From Providencia rettgeri (GTDB lineage: Bacteria; Pseudomonadota; Gammaproteobacteria; Enterobacterales; Enterobacteriaceae): DNA of 64,000 nucleotides. Below, piece after piece: positions 52,754 through 62,051 of the stretch (position 1 is its first letter; the number at the start of each line of letters is the position of its first letter). Where the stretch lies: NCBI GenBank assembly GCA_900455085.1, contig UGTZ01000001.1, positions 2,014,501 through 2,078,500 of the forward strand, in the 5' to 3' direction. The translations under genes were made by a program, and so were the position numbers. Under the pieces are notes generated by a model. That model saw nothing but the letters and a program-made list of their open reading frames with translations, was not told where the DNA came from and made no database searches.

Positions 52754-52972
52754 ATGTTTCCAGAGTATCGCGATTTAATTTCTCAACTTCGCCAATCAAA
52801 CCCACATTTTCGTGCTCTTTTTGAAAAACATAATCAGTTAGACCATGAAATTGCAAGATTGGAACATTCAGACCGAAGAGGGTATGGCGATGAGGTGGTT
52901 GAGTTAAAAAAACAGAAACTACGATTAAAAGAAGAAATATATAAAGTGCTTAAAAATCCTGATGAAGAGTAA
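52754..52972 (+). CDS. YdcH-like DUF465 protein
   Basis: This 72-residue helical hairpin protein of the DUF465/YdcH family carries the typical MFPEYRDLISQLRQSNPHFRALFEKHNQLDHEI. The rest is a charged coiled coil ending KVLKNPDEE. Small cytosolic protein of unknown function, conserved in enterobacteria. Confidence 0.9.
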   Translation: MFPEYRDLISQLRQSNPHFRALFEKHNQLDHEIARLEHSDRRGYGDEVVELKKQKLRLKEEIYKVLKNPDEE

Positions 52973-53027
52973 AAATTTTATTTATATGGCAATAAATTTT
53001 ATTATTGCCTAGAAGTAATCGTAAAAT

Positions 53028-53237
53028 TTAACCATTAGAACAATGTTCAAAGTTATGTTTAAGTTGTTTAATGGCATACTTTTCTATATCTCTTAAGCTC
53101 ATATTCATGGTGTCTAAACCTTTTATATCCATTTTAAGTGTATAAACAGAACTATCATCACCGAGTAAAGTTATATGTAACCCTATAACTTTTGTGTTTT
53201 CTTCTAATATATTTACTTGAGTTAGATTAAATCGCAT
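53028..53237 (-). CDS. Hypothetical protein (69 aa)
   Basis: A small protein with a beta-rich first half (VIGLHITLLGDDSSVYTLKMDI) and a helical C-terminus (LRDIEKYAIKQLKHNF). AAAGGT precedes the ATG. It resembles small uncharacterised enterobacterial proteins with a domain of two strands and a helix; not recognised further. Confidence 0.55.
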   Translation of the reverse strand: MRFNLTQVNILEENTKVIGLHITLLGDDSSVYTLKMDIKGLDTMNMSLRDIEKYAIKQLKHNFEHCSNG

Positions 53238-53361
53238 AAAAATACCTTTTATAAAAGTTATAATTATTAATTAACCTACTCTAGTTGCATGTTTATTTCT
53301 TTTACAAATAGTTAAAGATTGTAACTGACATTCATCTTAATATTGTCATAATAGAAATAAA

Positions 53362-53397
53362 AATCCCTCAATACTTATTAATTAAGTCTGAGGGATT
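53362..53397. terminator. Bidirectional terminator
   Basis: AATCCCTCA pairs with TGAGGGATT around an 18-base loop, with T-rich flanks on the plus side and A-rich on the other. It ends the isoaspartyl peptidase gene and separates it from 53028. Confidence 0.7.
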
Positions 53398-53413
53398 GTT
53401 GTTTATTTAAAGT

Positions 53414-54439
53414 TTATTCTTTATAAATAGATACATGGGGGATACCGTCATCACCTATAGTTCCACGGTACATACCTTCTGAATTAAATTCCATTGCGTA
53501 ATTGCCAGATTTATCCAATACAATTACACCGCCACTGCCTCCGATAGCTTTAACGTCATCGAGTGCATTACGAGATGCATCAGAAAGGCTGGCTTTATTA
53601 TATTTTACCTGTGCTGCAATATTATGAGCCGTTGCTGTACGAATAAACATTTCTCCAGAGCCTGTTGCGGAAACAGCTACGGTATTATTATCTGCATAAT
53701 TTCCTGCACCAATAATAGGGGAGTCGCCAACGCGACCATACCGTTTGTTTGTCATACCCCCTGTTGATGTACCAGCTGCAAGATTACCTTGTTTGTCTAA
53801 AGCAACAGCTCCAACAGTGCCATATTTATAATCGTATAACATAGGGTCTACAAATAGTGCAGCTGTTTTCCCATCATGATCTAATACGATTTTTTCTTTT
53901 TCTTTCGCTTTTTGCAATTGTTCCCAGCGAAAATCAGTACGGAAATAAGATGGATCAACAATTTCAATGCCTTGCTCTGCAGCAAATTGCTCAGCACCTT
54001 TAGAAACCATCATCACGTGAGGGCTTTTTGTCATAACAGCATAGGCGGCATTGATTGGGTTTTTGATATTGGTAACACCAGCAACGGCGCCTGCTTTCAG
54101 GTTACTACCATCCATAATTGAGGCATCCATTTCATTTTTTCCATCGTGAGTGAATACCGCACCTTTGCCTGCATTAAATAAAGGCGAATCTTCCATTACA
54201 TTAATGGAAGCTTGTACTGCATCAAGGCTAGAACCTCCTTTATTCAATACGTTATAACCTGCTTTTAGCGCTTCATTTAGTTTATCTTGGTATGCTTTTT
54301 CTTGTTCAGGCGTGATTGTGTTTTTCGTAATAGTACCTGCACCACCGTGGATAACTAGCCGGATCGGCATTTCAGTAGCGGCAATTGCTTGCAAAGAAAA
54401 AGAAGCAGTAAGTATGCATCCTAACAAAAGTAACTTCAT
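53414..54439 (-). CDS. Periplasmic isoaspartyl peptidase/L-asparaginase (Ntn hydrolase)
   Basis: This 341-residue type 2 asparaginase family enzyme has a signal peptide (MKLLLLGCILTASFSLQA) directing it to the periplasm. Its N-terminal HGGAGTI and the autoprocessing Thr in YGTVGAVALD, with GTSTGGMTNKRYGRVGDSPI and ATGSGEMFI substrate loops, are all present. ATG 54439 follows AGAGGTT. It cleaves isoaspartyl dipeptides or asparagine. E. coli IaaA lacks a signal peptide, so export here is notable. Confidence 0.92.
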   Translation of the reverse strand: MKLLLLGCILTASFSLQAIAATEMPIRLVIHGGAGTITKNTITPEQEKAYQDKLNEALKAGYNVLNKGGSSLDAVQASINVMEDSPLFNAGKGAVFTHDGKNEMDASIMDGSNLKAGAVAGVTNIKNPINAAYAVMTKSPHVMMVSKGAEQFAAEQGIEIVDPSYFRTDFRWEQLQKAKEKEKIVLDHDGKTAALFVDPMLYDYKYGTVGAVALDKQGNLAAGTSTGGMTNKRYGRVGDSPIIGAGNYADNNTVAVSATGSGEMFIRTATAHNIAAQVKYNKASLSDASRNALDDVKAIGGSGGVIVLDKSGNYAMEFNSEGMYRGTIGDDGIPHVSIYKE

Positions 54440-54898
54440 GATTAACCTCTTTAGGTGGTTAGCTAAGATATTTTCACAATGCTTAAAAAGTATGGGATTG
54501 GAGTATGATGTTAGCAATTAGGAGAGTCGTAAAATGAGGAAAAAGTCACAGGTTATCAATAATGGTTTTTTTGGGGAATGAAATTATTTAATAAAAAAAG
54601 CCCCTGCATGCAGGGGTATCTAATGGAAATGTATATTTATAGTTATTGTTATAAGGTGTCTATTGCTTAGATAGACCATTAGATAATACCAGTGATTAGT
54701 GCTTAATCCAAATCAGAGTAATCATAAAAATGGTAAATTAAGTGGTATTTTGTAGATTAAATTACGGACAAATAAGAAATTATTGAAATATAGTATAAGA
54801 ATAAAATTAAAAAGATAATAAATTGGTTTTTGACTTGAAATACAAAATAATACTCCCATAACAATTATGAAAGCTGTTTTTATAATAAGGGATAAAAT
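54440..54898. other. Non-coding stretch containing the second candidate small RNA
   Basis: 459 bases without a credible gene; a hydrophobic minus-strand frame at 54722-54925 lacks a good start. The segment 54592-54720 is the chromosomal copy of the prophage unit 7909-8037. Confidence 0.5.
54592..54720 (-). ncRNA. Candidate small RNA, chromosomal copy
   Basis: On the minus strand it begins TACTCTGATTTGGATTAAGC and contains hairpins GATTA/TAATC and GTCTAT/ATAGAC. It then reads ATTTCCATTAGATA and ends in CCCCTGCATGCAGGGG followed by seven T, a perfect terminator. Ends match the prophage copy at 7909-8037; the middle hairpin differs in sequence but not in place. Confidence 0.5.
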
Positions 54899-55252
54899 AT
54901 GACTAACGCGCAGTGGGTAACACAAGCATTAAATGTGGTATTGGGCGAGGATATAGGTTCGTTGTCTGTGGCTAAGCAATATTTTTCAGATAAATATATC
55001 CAAGTTGTTGATGGAAAACAAATTAATTTTAATGAGTTTATTGCCCATTTGCAGGTATTGAAAGAAGCCACTGAATCAATCGTTATTACTATAAAATCGA
55101 TCGCAGAAGGGGATGGCTGTGTTCATACTCAGCATCTGGCAAAAGCGACTAAAAAAGATGGTTCAATAAGTGAATTTGAGGTATTTGCTTGTTTTCAAAT
55201 AGAAGATGGGAAAATTATCGGTCATGTATTCAATCCGGTGATTAACCTGTAA
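54899..55252 (+). CDS. SnoaL/NTF2-like protein
   Basis: This 117-residue NTF2-like cone fold has an N-terminal helix pair (NAQWVTQALNVVL, AKQYFSDKYIQVVDGKQINFNEF) and strands ending EFEVFACFQIEDGKIIGHVF. Such proteins are small-molecule isomerases, hydrolases or binding proteins; the substrate cannot be inferred. ATG 54899; no strong ribosome site. The IS1-type element follows directly. Confidence 0.75.
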   Translation: MTNAQWVTQALNVVLGEDIGSLSVAKQYFSDKYIQVVDGKQINFNEFIAHLQVLKEATESIVITIKSIAEGDGCVHTQHLAKATKKDGSISEFEVFACFQIEDGKIIGHVFNPVINL

Positions 55253-55279
55253 TATAGGGTAATTTATCGGAGAATATTC

Positions 55280-55555
55280 ATGGCTAAAGTCGATGTAAGG
55301 TGCCCATTTTGTCAACAAACTCCCTCAGTGAAAAAACATGGCCTAGGGAGCACTGGTCATCAACGTTATCGCTGCCAAAATTGCTGCCGAAGCTTCCAAC
55401 TCGATTATAAATATCGTGCTTGCCAACCCGGAACTAAAGATAAAATTATCGACCTCACGATGAATAATGCCGGTATTCGTGATACTGCTAGGGCCCTTCA
55501 TATCAGCATTAATGCGGTTGTTCGTACTTTAAAAAACTCTCGCCGAAGCAGGTAA
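55280..55555 (+). CDS. insA: IS1 InsA
   Basis: This 91-residue protein has a zinc finger VRCPFCQQ...RYRCQNCCRSFQ and a helix-turn-helix (GIRDTARALHISINAVVRTLK). InsA alone represses transposition. Ends with the A AAA AAC heptamer (55530-55540 region), where a -1 shift produces the InsAB' transposase. Confidence 0.9.
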   Translation: MAKVDVRCPFCQQTPSVKKHGLGSTGHQRYRCQNCCRSFQLDYKYRACQPGTKDKIIDLTMNNAGIRDTARALHISINAVVRTLKNSRRSR

Positions 55556-55575
55556 CTTCTTTACCTCTTGATAAT

Positions 55576-55977
55576 TTGCAGATTGAACTCCTTTGCGAAG
55601 TTGATGAACAGTGGTCTTTTGTGGCTAATAAGAAACAACAACGCTGGCTTTGGTATGCCTGGGAACCTCGCCTAAAACGGATTATTGCTCATACATTTGG
55701 TCGTCGAAACAAGAGAACTCTTCGTCAGTTACTGGCTTTACTGTCTAGGTTTAATGTGGCTTTTTGGTGCACGGATAAGTTCAGTGCTTATGAGATATTG
55801 CCTAAACAAAAACACGTAGCAAGTAAGTTTTATACCCAACGAATAGAAAGAGAGAATTTGAATTTAAGAAATCGCTTAAAGCGTCTTAACCGTAAGACGT
55901 TAGGTTACTCGAAGTCGCCTGAAATGCATGATAAAATCATCGGCACATTCATCGAGCGGGAGCATTACCTATTGTGA
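55576..55977 (+). CDS. insB: IS1 InsB' (transposase catalytic part)
   Basis: 133 residues read after the -1 shift via KLSPKQVTSLPLDNLQIELL. It contains the DDE-type residues in CEVDEQWSFV, FWCTDKFSAYE and the IERENLNLRNRLKRLNRKTLGYSKS motif near the end. Fused to InsA it forms the active transposase. Independent initiation at the first ATG is unlikely. Confidence 0.88.
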   Translation: MQIELLCEVDEQWSFVANKKQQRWLWYAWEPRLKRIIAHTFGRRNKRTLRQLLALLSRFNVAFWCTDKFSAYEILPKQKHVASKFYTQRIERENLNLRNRLKRLNRKTLGYSKSPEMHDKIIGTFIEREHYLL

Positions 55978-56119
55978 TGATCTCTATATTGAATACACGA
56001 CCAAATTATCCGTTGCGAAGAAATGACAAGAATGATTAAAGGCAGTAATACGGATGAAGATTTGGGTTCAAGAACCTAAATTTTGATTGTTTTTGTAAGG
56101 GCTTAATATTACTGGTGTA

Positions 56120-56150
56120 GGTAAAACCTAATGTAACACTAGGTTTTACC
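56120..56150. terminator. Bidirectional terminator
   Basis: GGTAAAACCTA pairs perfectly with TAGGTTTTACC around nine bases, followed by TTATTCTATTTTT. It ends the MBL hydrolase gene. Confidence 0.75.
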
Positions 56151-56179
56151 TTATTCTATTTTTGTTAACTGGTTTTATA

Positions 56180-57025
56180 TTAACTTGAGTAAGTTAACTG
56201 CAACCCTGTGCCAACTTCTTGTACGGGCGCAAATTTCGCTAAATGTATTTTGGCGTTAAGATCGGTACAGTGACATGGGTGTATAAATTTTAAATCTTGC
56301 TGGCGAAAGTAATTACCTGTTTGTTCTAAAACTTCTTCTGAGGCTTGCTGCAAATGAAACCCGCCTATCACAGTCACAATGTTATTGATGCCAGTTACAT
56401 GCTTTGCATATTCAGTAATATTGCAAATTCCAGAATGAGAGCAACCCGTTATCACAATTAGGCCTTCCGATGTTTTAATGGCAAGTGCAGAGTCATCAAA
56501 GACATAGTCGTCAACGATATTATGGTTGAAGTCGAGGGTAGTACCAATGGGTTCTTTTCCTTCAAAGCTATTGGCTCTAGGAATTTGGCCTAAAAATATA
56601 ATATTTTCAGAAAGATAATATGGCTTAGTCGTTTCAATACAATGAAAATAAGAAGCTAAAAACTCTTTAGGTGTATTCGCCCCGATGACTTTAGATTGAA
56701 ATTTTTTTGGAATTAAGGCATCTGGATGGTATATCAGGTGCTTAGCTTCTTGTATTTCAATGTTACGGCGGTCAAAATGTTGAATTAAGTGACCTAAGCC
56801 CCATGTGTGATCATTGTGGCCGTGAGAAAGAACCAGATCAGTGATATCAGCAAGGTCAATATTTAAGATATGTGCATTATCAATAAATATATCTGAATAG
56901 CCTGTATCGAATAATATTTTTTTATTATCAGCTTCGATATAGTAGCAAACACCGGGTTCACCGCAAAAATAACTATCAATCAGGGTATTATTATCTACAA
57001 GAACAGTAATTTTTATTGTCATCAT
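56180..57025 (-). CDS. MBL-fold metallo-hydrolase
   Basis: This 281-residue metallo-beta-lactamase fold protein has metal ligands in LSHGHNDHTWGL, a second set in TGCSHSGI, then GGFHL and PCHCTD. This arrangement matches the family annotated as dihydropterin-ribofuranosyl-aminobenzene phosphate synthase-like hydrolases. No signal peptide. Start at ATG 57025 or 57022. Substrate unknown. Confidence 0.87.
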   Translation of the reverse strand: MMTIKITVLVDNNTLIDSYFCGEPGVCYYIEADNKKILFDTGYSDIFIDNAHILNIDLADITDLVLSHGHNDHTWGLGHLIQHFDRRNIEIQEAKHLIYHPDALIPKKFQSKVIGANTPKEFLASYFHCIETTKPYYLSENIIFLGQIPRANSFEGKEPIGTTLDFNHNIVDDYVFDDSALAIKTSEGLIVITGCSHSGICNITEYAKHVTGINNIVTVIGGFHLQQASEEVLEQTGNYFRQQDLKFIHPCHCTDLNAKIHLAKFAPVQEVGTGLQLTYSS

Positions 57026-57205
57026 GAACTCATGTTTAATAGAAGTAATCGTAATCAGTTATATCAGATAAACTGTAAAAAGTTATTAAATGGCGATAAA
57101 ACATAGTAACAAAAATTGGAGGAATGAGAGGGACATGAGAAAATTATCGGAGGCGACCATCGAAAGCCAACCTCCTAAATAAACTGCATACAAAATAATA
57201 CATGA

Positions 57206-58874
57206 TTAGACAAATTGTTTTACTTTTTTCACTTCGTGGTGAATATCACTGTCAACTTCATGGTCAGTTTTCGGTTCAGTGTGAAAAATAGAAATAATAT
57301 CTTCTAATAAATCTGATTGAGATTCTAACGCTTTTAAGGATGATTGCAATTCGCGAGTCATTGCTGCATTCGCTTGTGTGGTATTATCTAACTCATTAAT
57401 TGCTAGGTGTATTTGGCTTACCCCATGGGTTTGCTCATTCGAAGCAAGGGCAACACTTTGGATCATTTCATTGATATTAGATGTGTCTTGTGCAATTGAA
57501 AACGATATTATCATTTGCATCCGCAGCTAATTGGAAACAGTGATTAATTTTATCGTTTGAATTATTAATTAATAGCTTAATTTCTTTGGATGCCTGAGTA
57601 CAACTAATTGATAATTCGCGTACTTCATTTGCGACAACCGCAAAGCCTTTGCCATGTTCACCCACTCTGGCAGCTTCTACAGCGGCATTCAATGCTAATA
57701 AATTAGTTTGAAAAAGCAATGTTATCGATGGTGGAGGTGATTTTACTGATTTCTTTGGAAAATCGACAATATCATCCATGTTTTCTACAACATCAGAAAT
57801 AAGTTCATTACTTTTATCAATCGTTACACTCGTCTCGGACATCAATTGACACGATTGGTTAGTGTGGGCCGTATTTAATTTAAAAGAGGAATCGAGCTCT
57901 TCGACACTGGCTGCTGTTTCAACAATGGCTGCGGCCTGTTGATCTGCTCGAATAGAAAGGTCGTGATTCATTTGAGTGATGTCACCAAGTTCAACTTTTA
58001 TATGGTGAGTGTTGTCATAAATATTTTTGACGATATCAATCAATTTACTTTGCATATTAGACACATGCTGTTTAAGTAACTTGATCTCATATAACCCTTT
58101 ATTATCAAAGCTGTGATATAAAACGCCTTGGCTAACTTTTTCAATACCATCAATAACTTGGTTTAGTGGGCGAATAAAGAAAAGTTGTAGAATAAATCGA
58201 ATAAATAGAGCTAAGAGGATAACTATTGAGATAGTAATGATTAAACCAATCAAACTTTGTTTATACAGTTGCTCACTTGCAAGAGCAATATCATGATAAC
58301 TACTATTTAATTGTTGATGATAACTTACGTAGTTTTTCTCAAATGTATCCTGAAATCCTTGAGTCGGCTGGTTTAAAAAGTCATATGTTTTTCCTTGAAC
58401 TAGAAAGACTGAAAGTTCATTCAATGCAGCATATAACGCTTTATATGATTTTTCTAACTCAGCAAATTTATCGCTGTTTTTGTAGAGTGAGGTGGCAGTG
58501 AATGCATCCCAATAATTACCTGTTTCTGCCATTTTTTTATGATAAAACTCGATAAGGCTATCTATGTCAGTATTTGAAGTTTTCATCTTATTGATAATCA
58601 ACAAATGGCGAGAGCTAGCACGATTTAAAGTATTTCGTGCCTGTAATAAAGACTGCCATGTATTATTCAACTGTGTTTGTTCGTTATAGATAGTATCGAG
58701 CTTGTTTAATGTTTCTTGATATTGTTTTAAAGAACTAAAGAAAAACCAACAGGTTGAAAGAAGAAGGGCGATAAGCAGGCCTGAAATAAACCAGACTAGG
58801 GTTGTTGTCTTAAAACCAGAAAAAGAGAATTTAGCCGAACTAAAATTAATTTTTTTTAAATTACCAGACATCAT
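57206..58874 (-). CDS. Methyl-accepting chemotaxis protein, disrupted by homopolymer indels
   Basis: This chemoreceptor has an N-terminal membrane span (residues 25-47), a four-helix periplasmic sensor domain, a second span (LIGLIITISIVILLALFIRF), HAMP and a signalling hairpin with FQTNLLALNAAVEAARVGEHGKGFAVVANEVR. Before this motif the frame reads nonsense (PKKSVKSPPPSITL) that becomes KEISKITSTIDNIAF if one T is added and one removed (plus-strand runs 57759-57762 and 57711-57715). A third indel at 57499-57502 ends the frame; the C-terminus continues at VFSIAQDTSNINEM to 57206. The full protein is about 555 residues; probably intact in the organism. Confidence 0.88.
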
Positions 58875-59232
58875 TGATTATTTCCTTTCATACCATCGAG
58901 TAGTATGTTTGTACGCATACTAAGAACGACTTCTAAACATAACGTTATTAACCATGAGCAAATCGAAGCTGTCCGATAGCTAAAAAGTTATATGTAGTCA
59001 CGCGAAAGCATCAGGCGTAGGGACTAAGTAAATGTATCGGCACTAATTCTGGATACTTTATATTCAACAATTTGACTTAGCTCATAAAATTGAAAGGGAT
59101 TAGGCAACTTTTACTGATAACGAGGGAATAAGAGGAAATAATTGTTGTAGATTGCTACCTACAAGAGAGTTAATTTACGAGTGATTTGTGATAATAATAG
59201 TCAACGTTTAAAATTTGAGTCTAGAGTGCGGT
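58875..59232. other. Intergenic region between divergent chemoreceptor and glpM
   Basis: 358 bases. AAAGGAAA precedes the chemoreceptor start on the minus strand. A TTGTAG/CTACAA hairpin lies near 59,148. No gene seen. Confidence 0.45.
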
Positions 59233-59571
59233 ATGCTTTCTTTATTCTTTAAATGCCTTTTAGGTGCTTTAGCCGTATTGATTATTGCACTATTTTCACG
59301 TAGTAAAATTTACTATATTGCAGGTTTAGTTCCGTTATTTCCTACATTTGCATTAATTGCTCATGTTATCGTCGTTCAAGAACAAGGAACAGAAGCTCTC
59401 AGAAAAACTGCACTGTTTGGGCTCTGGTCTCTCATTCCTTATGCAATGTATTTACTAACGGTATATTTATTAGCAACGAAAATGACCGCTTGGGGAAGTT
59501 TAAGTATGGCAACCGCTATTTGGATAATAACAGCGGCAATATTAGTTTATATATGGCAACTCACTCAATAA
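59233..59571 (+). CDS. glpM: GlpM family inner-membrane protein
   Basis: This 112-residue protein has four membrane spans and matches GlpM: YYIAGLVPLFPTFALIAH is almost identical to the E. coli protein, with LIPYAMYL in the third span. Reported to affect alginate synthesis in Pseudomonas; precise function unknown. ATG 59233 aligns with the E. coli start; the frame is open upstream from TTG 59215. Confidence 0.9.
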   Translation: MLSLFFKCLLGALAVLIIALFSRSKIYYIAGLVPLFPTFALIAHVIVVQEQGTEALRKTALFGLWSLIPYAMYLLTVYLLATKMTAWGSLSMATAIWIITAAILVYIWQLTQ

Positions 59572-59722
59572 ATAACATAGAGTAAAATAATTAGCTATAA
59601 AACATCATAAAACTAAACTCTCTCGATATGCTGACGGCTTAAACATGGTTGGCTATAGTCGTAAAAATTTAAGTATTAACTATAATGATAAGCAATGTTT
59701 TCTATTGAGCTGTACCATTAAA

Positions 59723-60121
59723 ATGTTATTAAGAACCCTGGTATTACTGTTAGTTACTGGCTGTGCGTATATTGCAGGAATTATGACTGAAGTTAAACTT
59801 GATGCTGAGTTAGATACCGAAAGCCGAGTGAAAAGTTCTGTCGAAGATTTTCTTGCTTACCCTTCGGCTGCAAATTATAAAAATGTTCAATATTATGTAT
59901 TGACGAAAAATGAAGAAGGGGATGAAACGGGCTATTATTGCGGTGAAGTCTTTGGTTTTGAAAATGAGTTACCCCATGGCTATAAAAGATTTATCGTTAG
60001 GCTTCATAAAAATAGAGCTGGAAAAGTAATGATATCCATTCCTTTTGTAGAAAAAACAGATGATATTATTCCCGCAGAACAATTTGAAGCTGTGTGGGAT
60101 AGATATTGTAAAAGAAGCTAA
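59723..60121 (+). CDS. Lipobox-containing small protein, family of 49611 and 18357
   Basis: 132 residues from ATG 59723. The signal segment LLRTLVLLLVTGC contains a lipobox, so it may be lipidated. The domain shares YYCGEVFGFENELPHGYKRF with the 49611 protein and ends VWDRYCKRS (49611: IWDNRCQ; prophage 18357: RWNKYCNR). Two conserved cysteines suggest a disulfide. The longer frame from 59645 adds an improbable leader. Function unknown. Confidence 0.7.
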   Translation: MLLRTLVLLLVTGCAYIAGIMTEVKLDAELDTESRVKSSVEDFLAYPSAANYKNVQYYVLTKNEEGDETGYYCGEVFGFENELPHGYKRFIVRLHKNRAGKVMISIPFVEKTDDIIPAEQFEAVWDRYCKRS

Positions 60122-60168
60122 ATTAATGATAGCTCGTTGAGTTGCTAGCAAAACGAGCGTCACTAATA

Positions 60169-60951
60169 TTAATTTGATTTAACTGCCATCGTCGCTAGGA
60201 ATGTGGGTAGATAATTATCAACGACAAAGCGTGGATTAGGTTGCCAGTCCTCTTTAAAGCCTGTGATATGAAAACCTACCTTTATTTGCCCACCAATGAG
60301 ATCTGTCAGTGAATGACCAAATACAAAAGCTTCTTGCTTTGCCTGCTTTTGTGCTATTTGCTTTGCTGATAAAGTAGATAGTTCGGAGTAAGGCATAGTG
60401 TAACTTGGTTTTATTATATCTTGTTCGTCATATTGCTTATCTCGTTCCCCAATAAAAACAACAGGATTAAAAAAACTGGATAACAGCCGTCCATTTGGTT
60501 TTAAAACACGGTAGCATTCTTGCCAGACAGGGTTAACATCCGGAATATACAGATTAGAAATAGGATGAAATATAATATCAAATGTTTCATTAGCAAACAT
60601 GTGTAATGATCGCATGTCACCTTGAACAATCTCTAAGGTTAAATTATCTCTTTCTGCCACCATTTTGTCTTGATCAAGCTGTTTCTGAGAAAAATCAAAA
60701 ACAGTCACATTTGCTCCTGCTGCCGCGAGTACCGGAGCTTGCTGCCCCCCCGCAGAAGCTAAGCAAAGAATTTTTTTATCTTTTACATTCCCTAACCAAG
60801 TATCATCAACAGGAGTTGGTGTTAAATGAACTTGCCATTTTCCCTGTTTGGCATCATTGATAGTTTTGGAATCAACGGGGGTTGACCAAGCAAGTTGTGA
60901 TTCAGCTTGTTTATCCCATGCTTTTTGATTTGCACTAATGAAATCTGTCAT
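60169..60951 (-). CDS. Class I SAM-dependent methyltransferase
   Basis: This 260-residue protein has the SAM loop ILCLASAGGQQAPVLAAAGA near residue 65, acidic VTVFDFS, and QGDMRSLHMF then FDIIFHPISNLYIPDV. Proteins of this length and motif set are small-molecule methyltransferases of unknown substrate, common in enterobacteria and Firmicutes. Monocistronic. Confidence 0.85.
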   Translation of the reverse strand: MTDFISANQKAWDKQAESQLAWSTPVDSKTINDAKQGKWQVHLTPTPVDDTWLGNVKDKKILCLASAGGQQAPVLAAAGANVTVFDFSQKQLDQDKMVAERDNLTLEIVQGDMRSLHMFANETFDIIFHPISNLYIPDVNPVWQECYRVLKPNGRLLSSFFNPVVFIGERDKQYDEQDIIKPSYTMPYSELSTLSAKQIAQKQAKQEAFVFGHSLTDLIGGQIKVGFHITGFKEDWQPNPRFVVDNYLPTFLATMAVKSN

Positions 60952-61035
60952 AAAATGACTCCTGTATACAATAATTTGTCACAGTGTAGCAAAAAATAAG
61001 CAAATTAAAATGAAAATGTACCAATTAGTACACAA

Positions 61036-61527
61036 TTAGCTCCCTACCATTAGATGATATGTGACGCCATTAAATTCAAAGTTAGTGGCATTGCTCATGC
61101 CTATTTTTTGATGCGCCATAAGCGATCTGAGATTGTCTGCATTAATAAAGGCAATAGGCTTTCCTTGGTTGTACGAACAAATTTTATCAAAAAGTGATTT
61201 GAGAATATTTCTCCCTCGATAATCACTATCGATACAAACAGGACCATAGAACCAGTTGCCTTGTACAATTTCTGCATGCTGTTTAATGATCAAATGTGCT
61301 ATAGGGGGTAGGGATGAGGAATTAGGGTCAAAGCTAAATACGACAGCGATAATTTTATTTCCATCTCGAGCTACAACTGTAGTCAGACTTCCTGCAAACA
61401 TTGCATTGACTTTGGCTTGAGGGTATTCACCGAGTAATCCACCTTGTTGAGATTCAGAATTAGATTGCAATAATTGAGCAACAGCAGGACAATCTGGTTG
61501 TGTCATTAATTCATATTTAATATTCAT
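61036..61527 (-). CDS. GNAT family N-acetyltransferase
   Basis: This 163-residue GNAT fold protein has a central beta bulge WFYGPVCIDSDYRGRNILKSLFD; the R-G-R-N-I loop is the acetyl-CoA pyrophosphate-binding motif A variant. The C-terminus HQKIGMSNATNFEFNGVTYHLMV is typical. Substrate unknown. Confidence 0.82.
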   Translation of the reverse strand: MNIKYELMTQPDCPAVAQLLQSNSESQQGGLLGEYPQAKVNAMFAGSLTTVVARDGNKIIAVVFSFDPNSSSLPPIAHLIIKQHAEIVQGNWFYGPVCIDSDYRGRNILKSLFDKICSYNQGKPIAFINADNLRSLMAHQKIGMSNATNFEFNGVTYHLMVGS

Positions 61528-61661
61528 TATTACCTCGTAATGATTGCTAAATACGTTTAAATTTATGATATGAAGCGCAGGGGTATTTATGGGAGCACAT
61601 TGTCGTGTGTTAATTCTAACCTCATAATATCGGTTATTTATTGTTTGTCTATTGAATCAGT

Positions 61662-62006
61662 ATGTTAACTAAATTTTATCCAGTATTCTTACTTATTATT
61701 TCAAATGTATTTATGATGTTTGCTTGGTACGGCCATTTAAAGTTCACAACAAAGCCGTTGTATGTTGTTATTTTCTTTAGCTGGTTAATTGCATTGGTTG
61801 AATACTGTTTTGCAGTGCCAGCTAATCGGTTAGGGCATCAGTATTACAGTGCGGCTGAATTAAAAACAATGCAAGAGGTGATAACACTCTGTGTTTTTGT
61901 TCTTTTTTCGGTATTATATTTAGGTGAAAGTTTTACCATTAACCATTTGATTGGTTTTATTCTTATTTTTGCAGGCGCCTTTTTTATCTTTAAGGGGCCA
62001 TTTTAA
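61662..62006 (+). CDS. DUF486 (DMT-like) membrane protein
   Basis: This 114-residue protein has four membrane spans and the DUF486 hallmarks: MMFAWYGHLKF, SWLIALVEYCFAVPANRLGHQYYSAAELKTMQE, then LGESFTINHLIGF. Related to the drug/metabolite transporter superfamily; function unknown. It converges with the aminotransferase gene at a shared terminator. Confidence 0.9.
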   Translation: MLTKFYPVFLLIISNVFMMFAWYGHLKFTTKPLYVVIFFSWLIALVEYCFAVPANRLGHQYYSAAELKTMQEVITLCVFVLFSVLYLGESFTINHLIGFILIFAGAFFIFKGPF

Positions 62007-62012
62007 TGTAAA

Positions 62013-62034
62013 AAGAGCAGCTTGAACTGCTCTT
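62013..62034. terminator. Bidirectional terminator
   Basis: AAGAGCAG pairs perfectly with CTGCTCTT around CTTGAA, with A-rich and T-rich flanks. Confidence 0.75.
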
Positions 62035-62051
62035 TTGGGGGGGAACTTAAT

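Larger units (their letters stand above)
55255..56012 (+). mobile_element. IS1-family insertion sequence
   Basis: About 760 bases, containing insA and insB with the classical A AAA AAC slippage site. Ends are approximate: GGTAATTTA on the left and the complement of GGATAATTTGG on the right look like degenerate inverted repeats. No clear target duplication is seen, so the copy may be old. The transposase frames are intact. Confidence 0.75.

Noticed and set aside
54722..54925. Hydrophobic minus-strand frame before the NTF2-like gene
   Set aside because: AT-rich chance hydrophobicity, overlaps the divergent gene start, no ribosome site.
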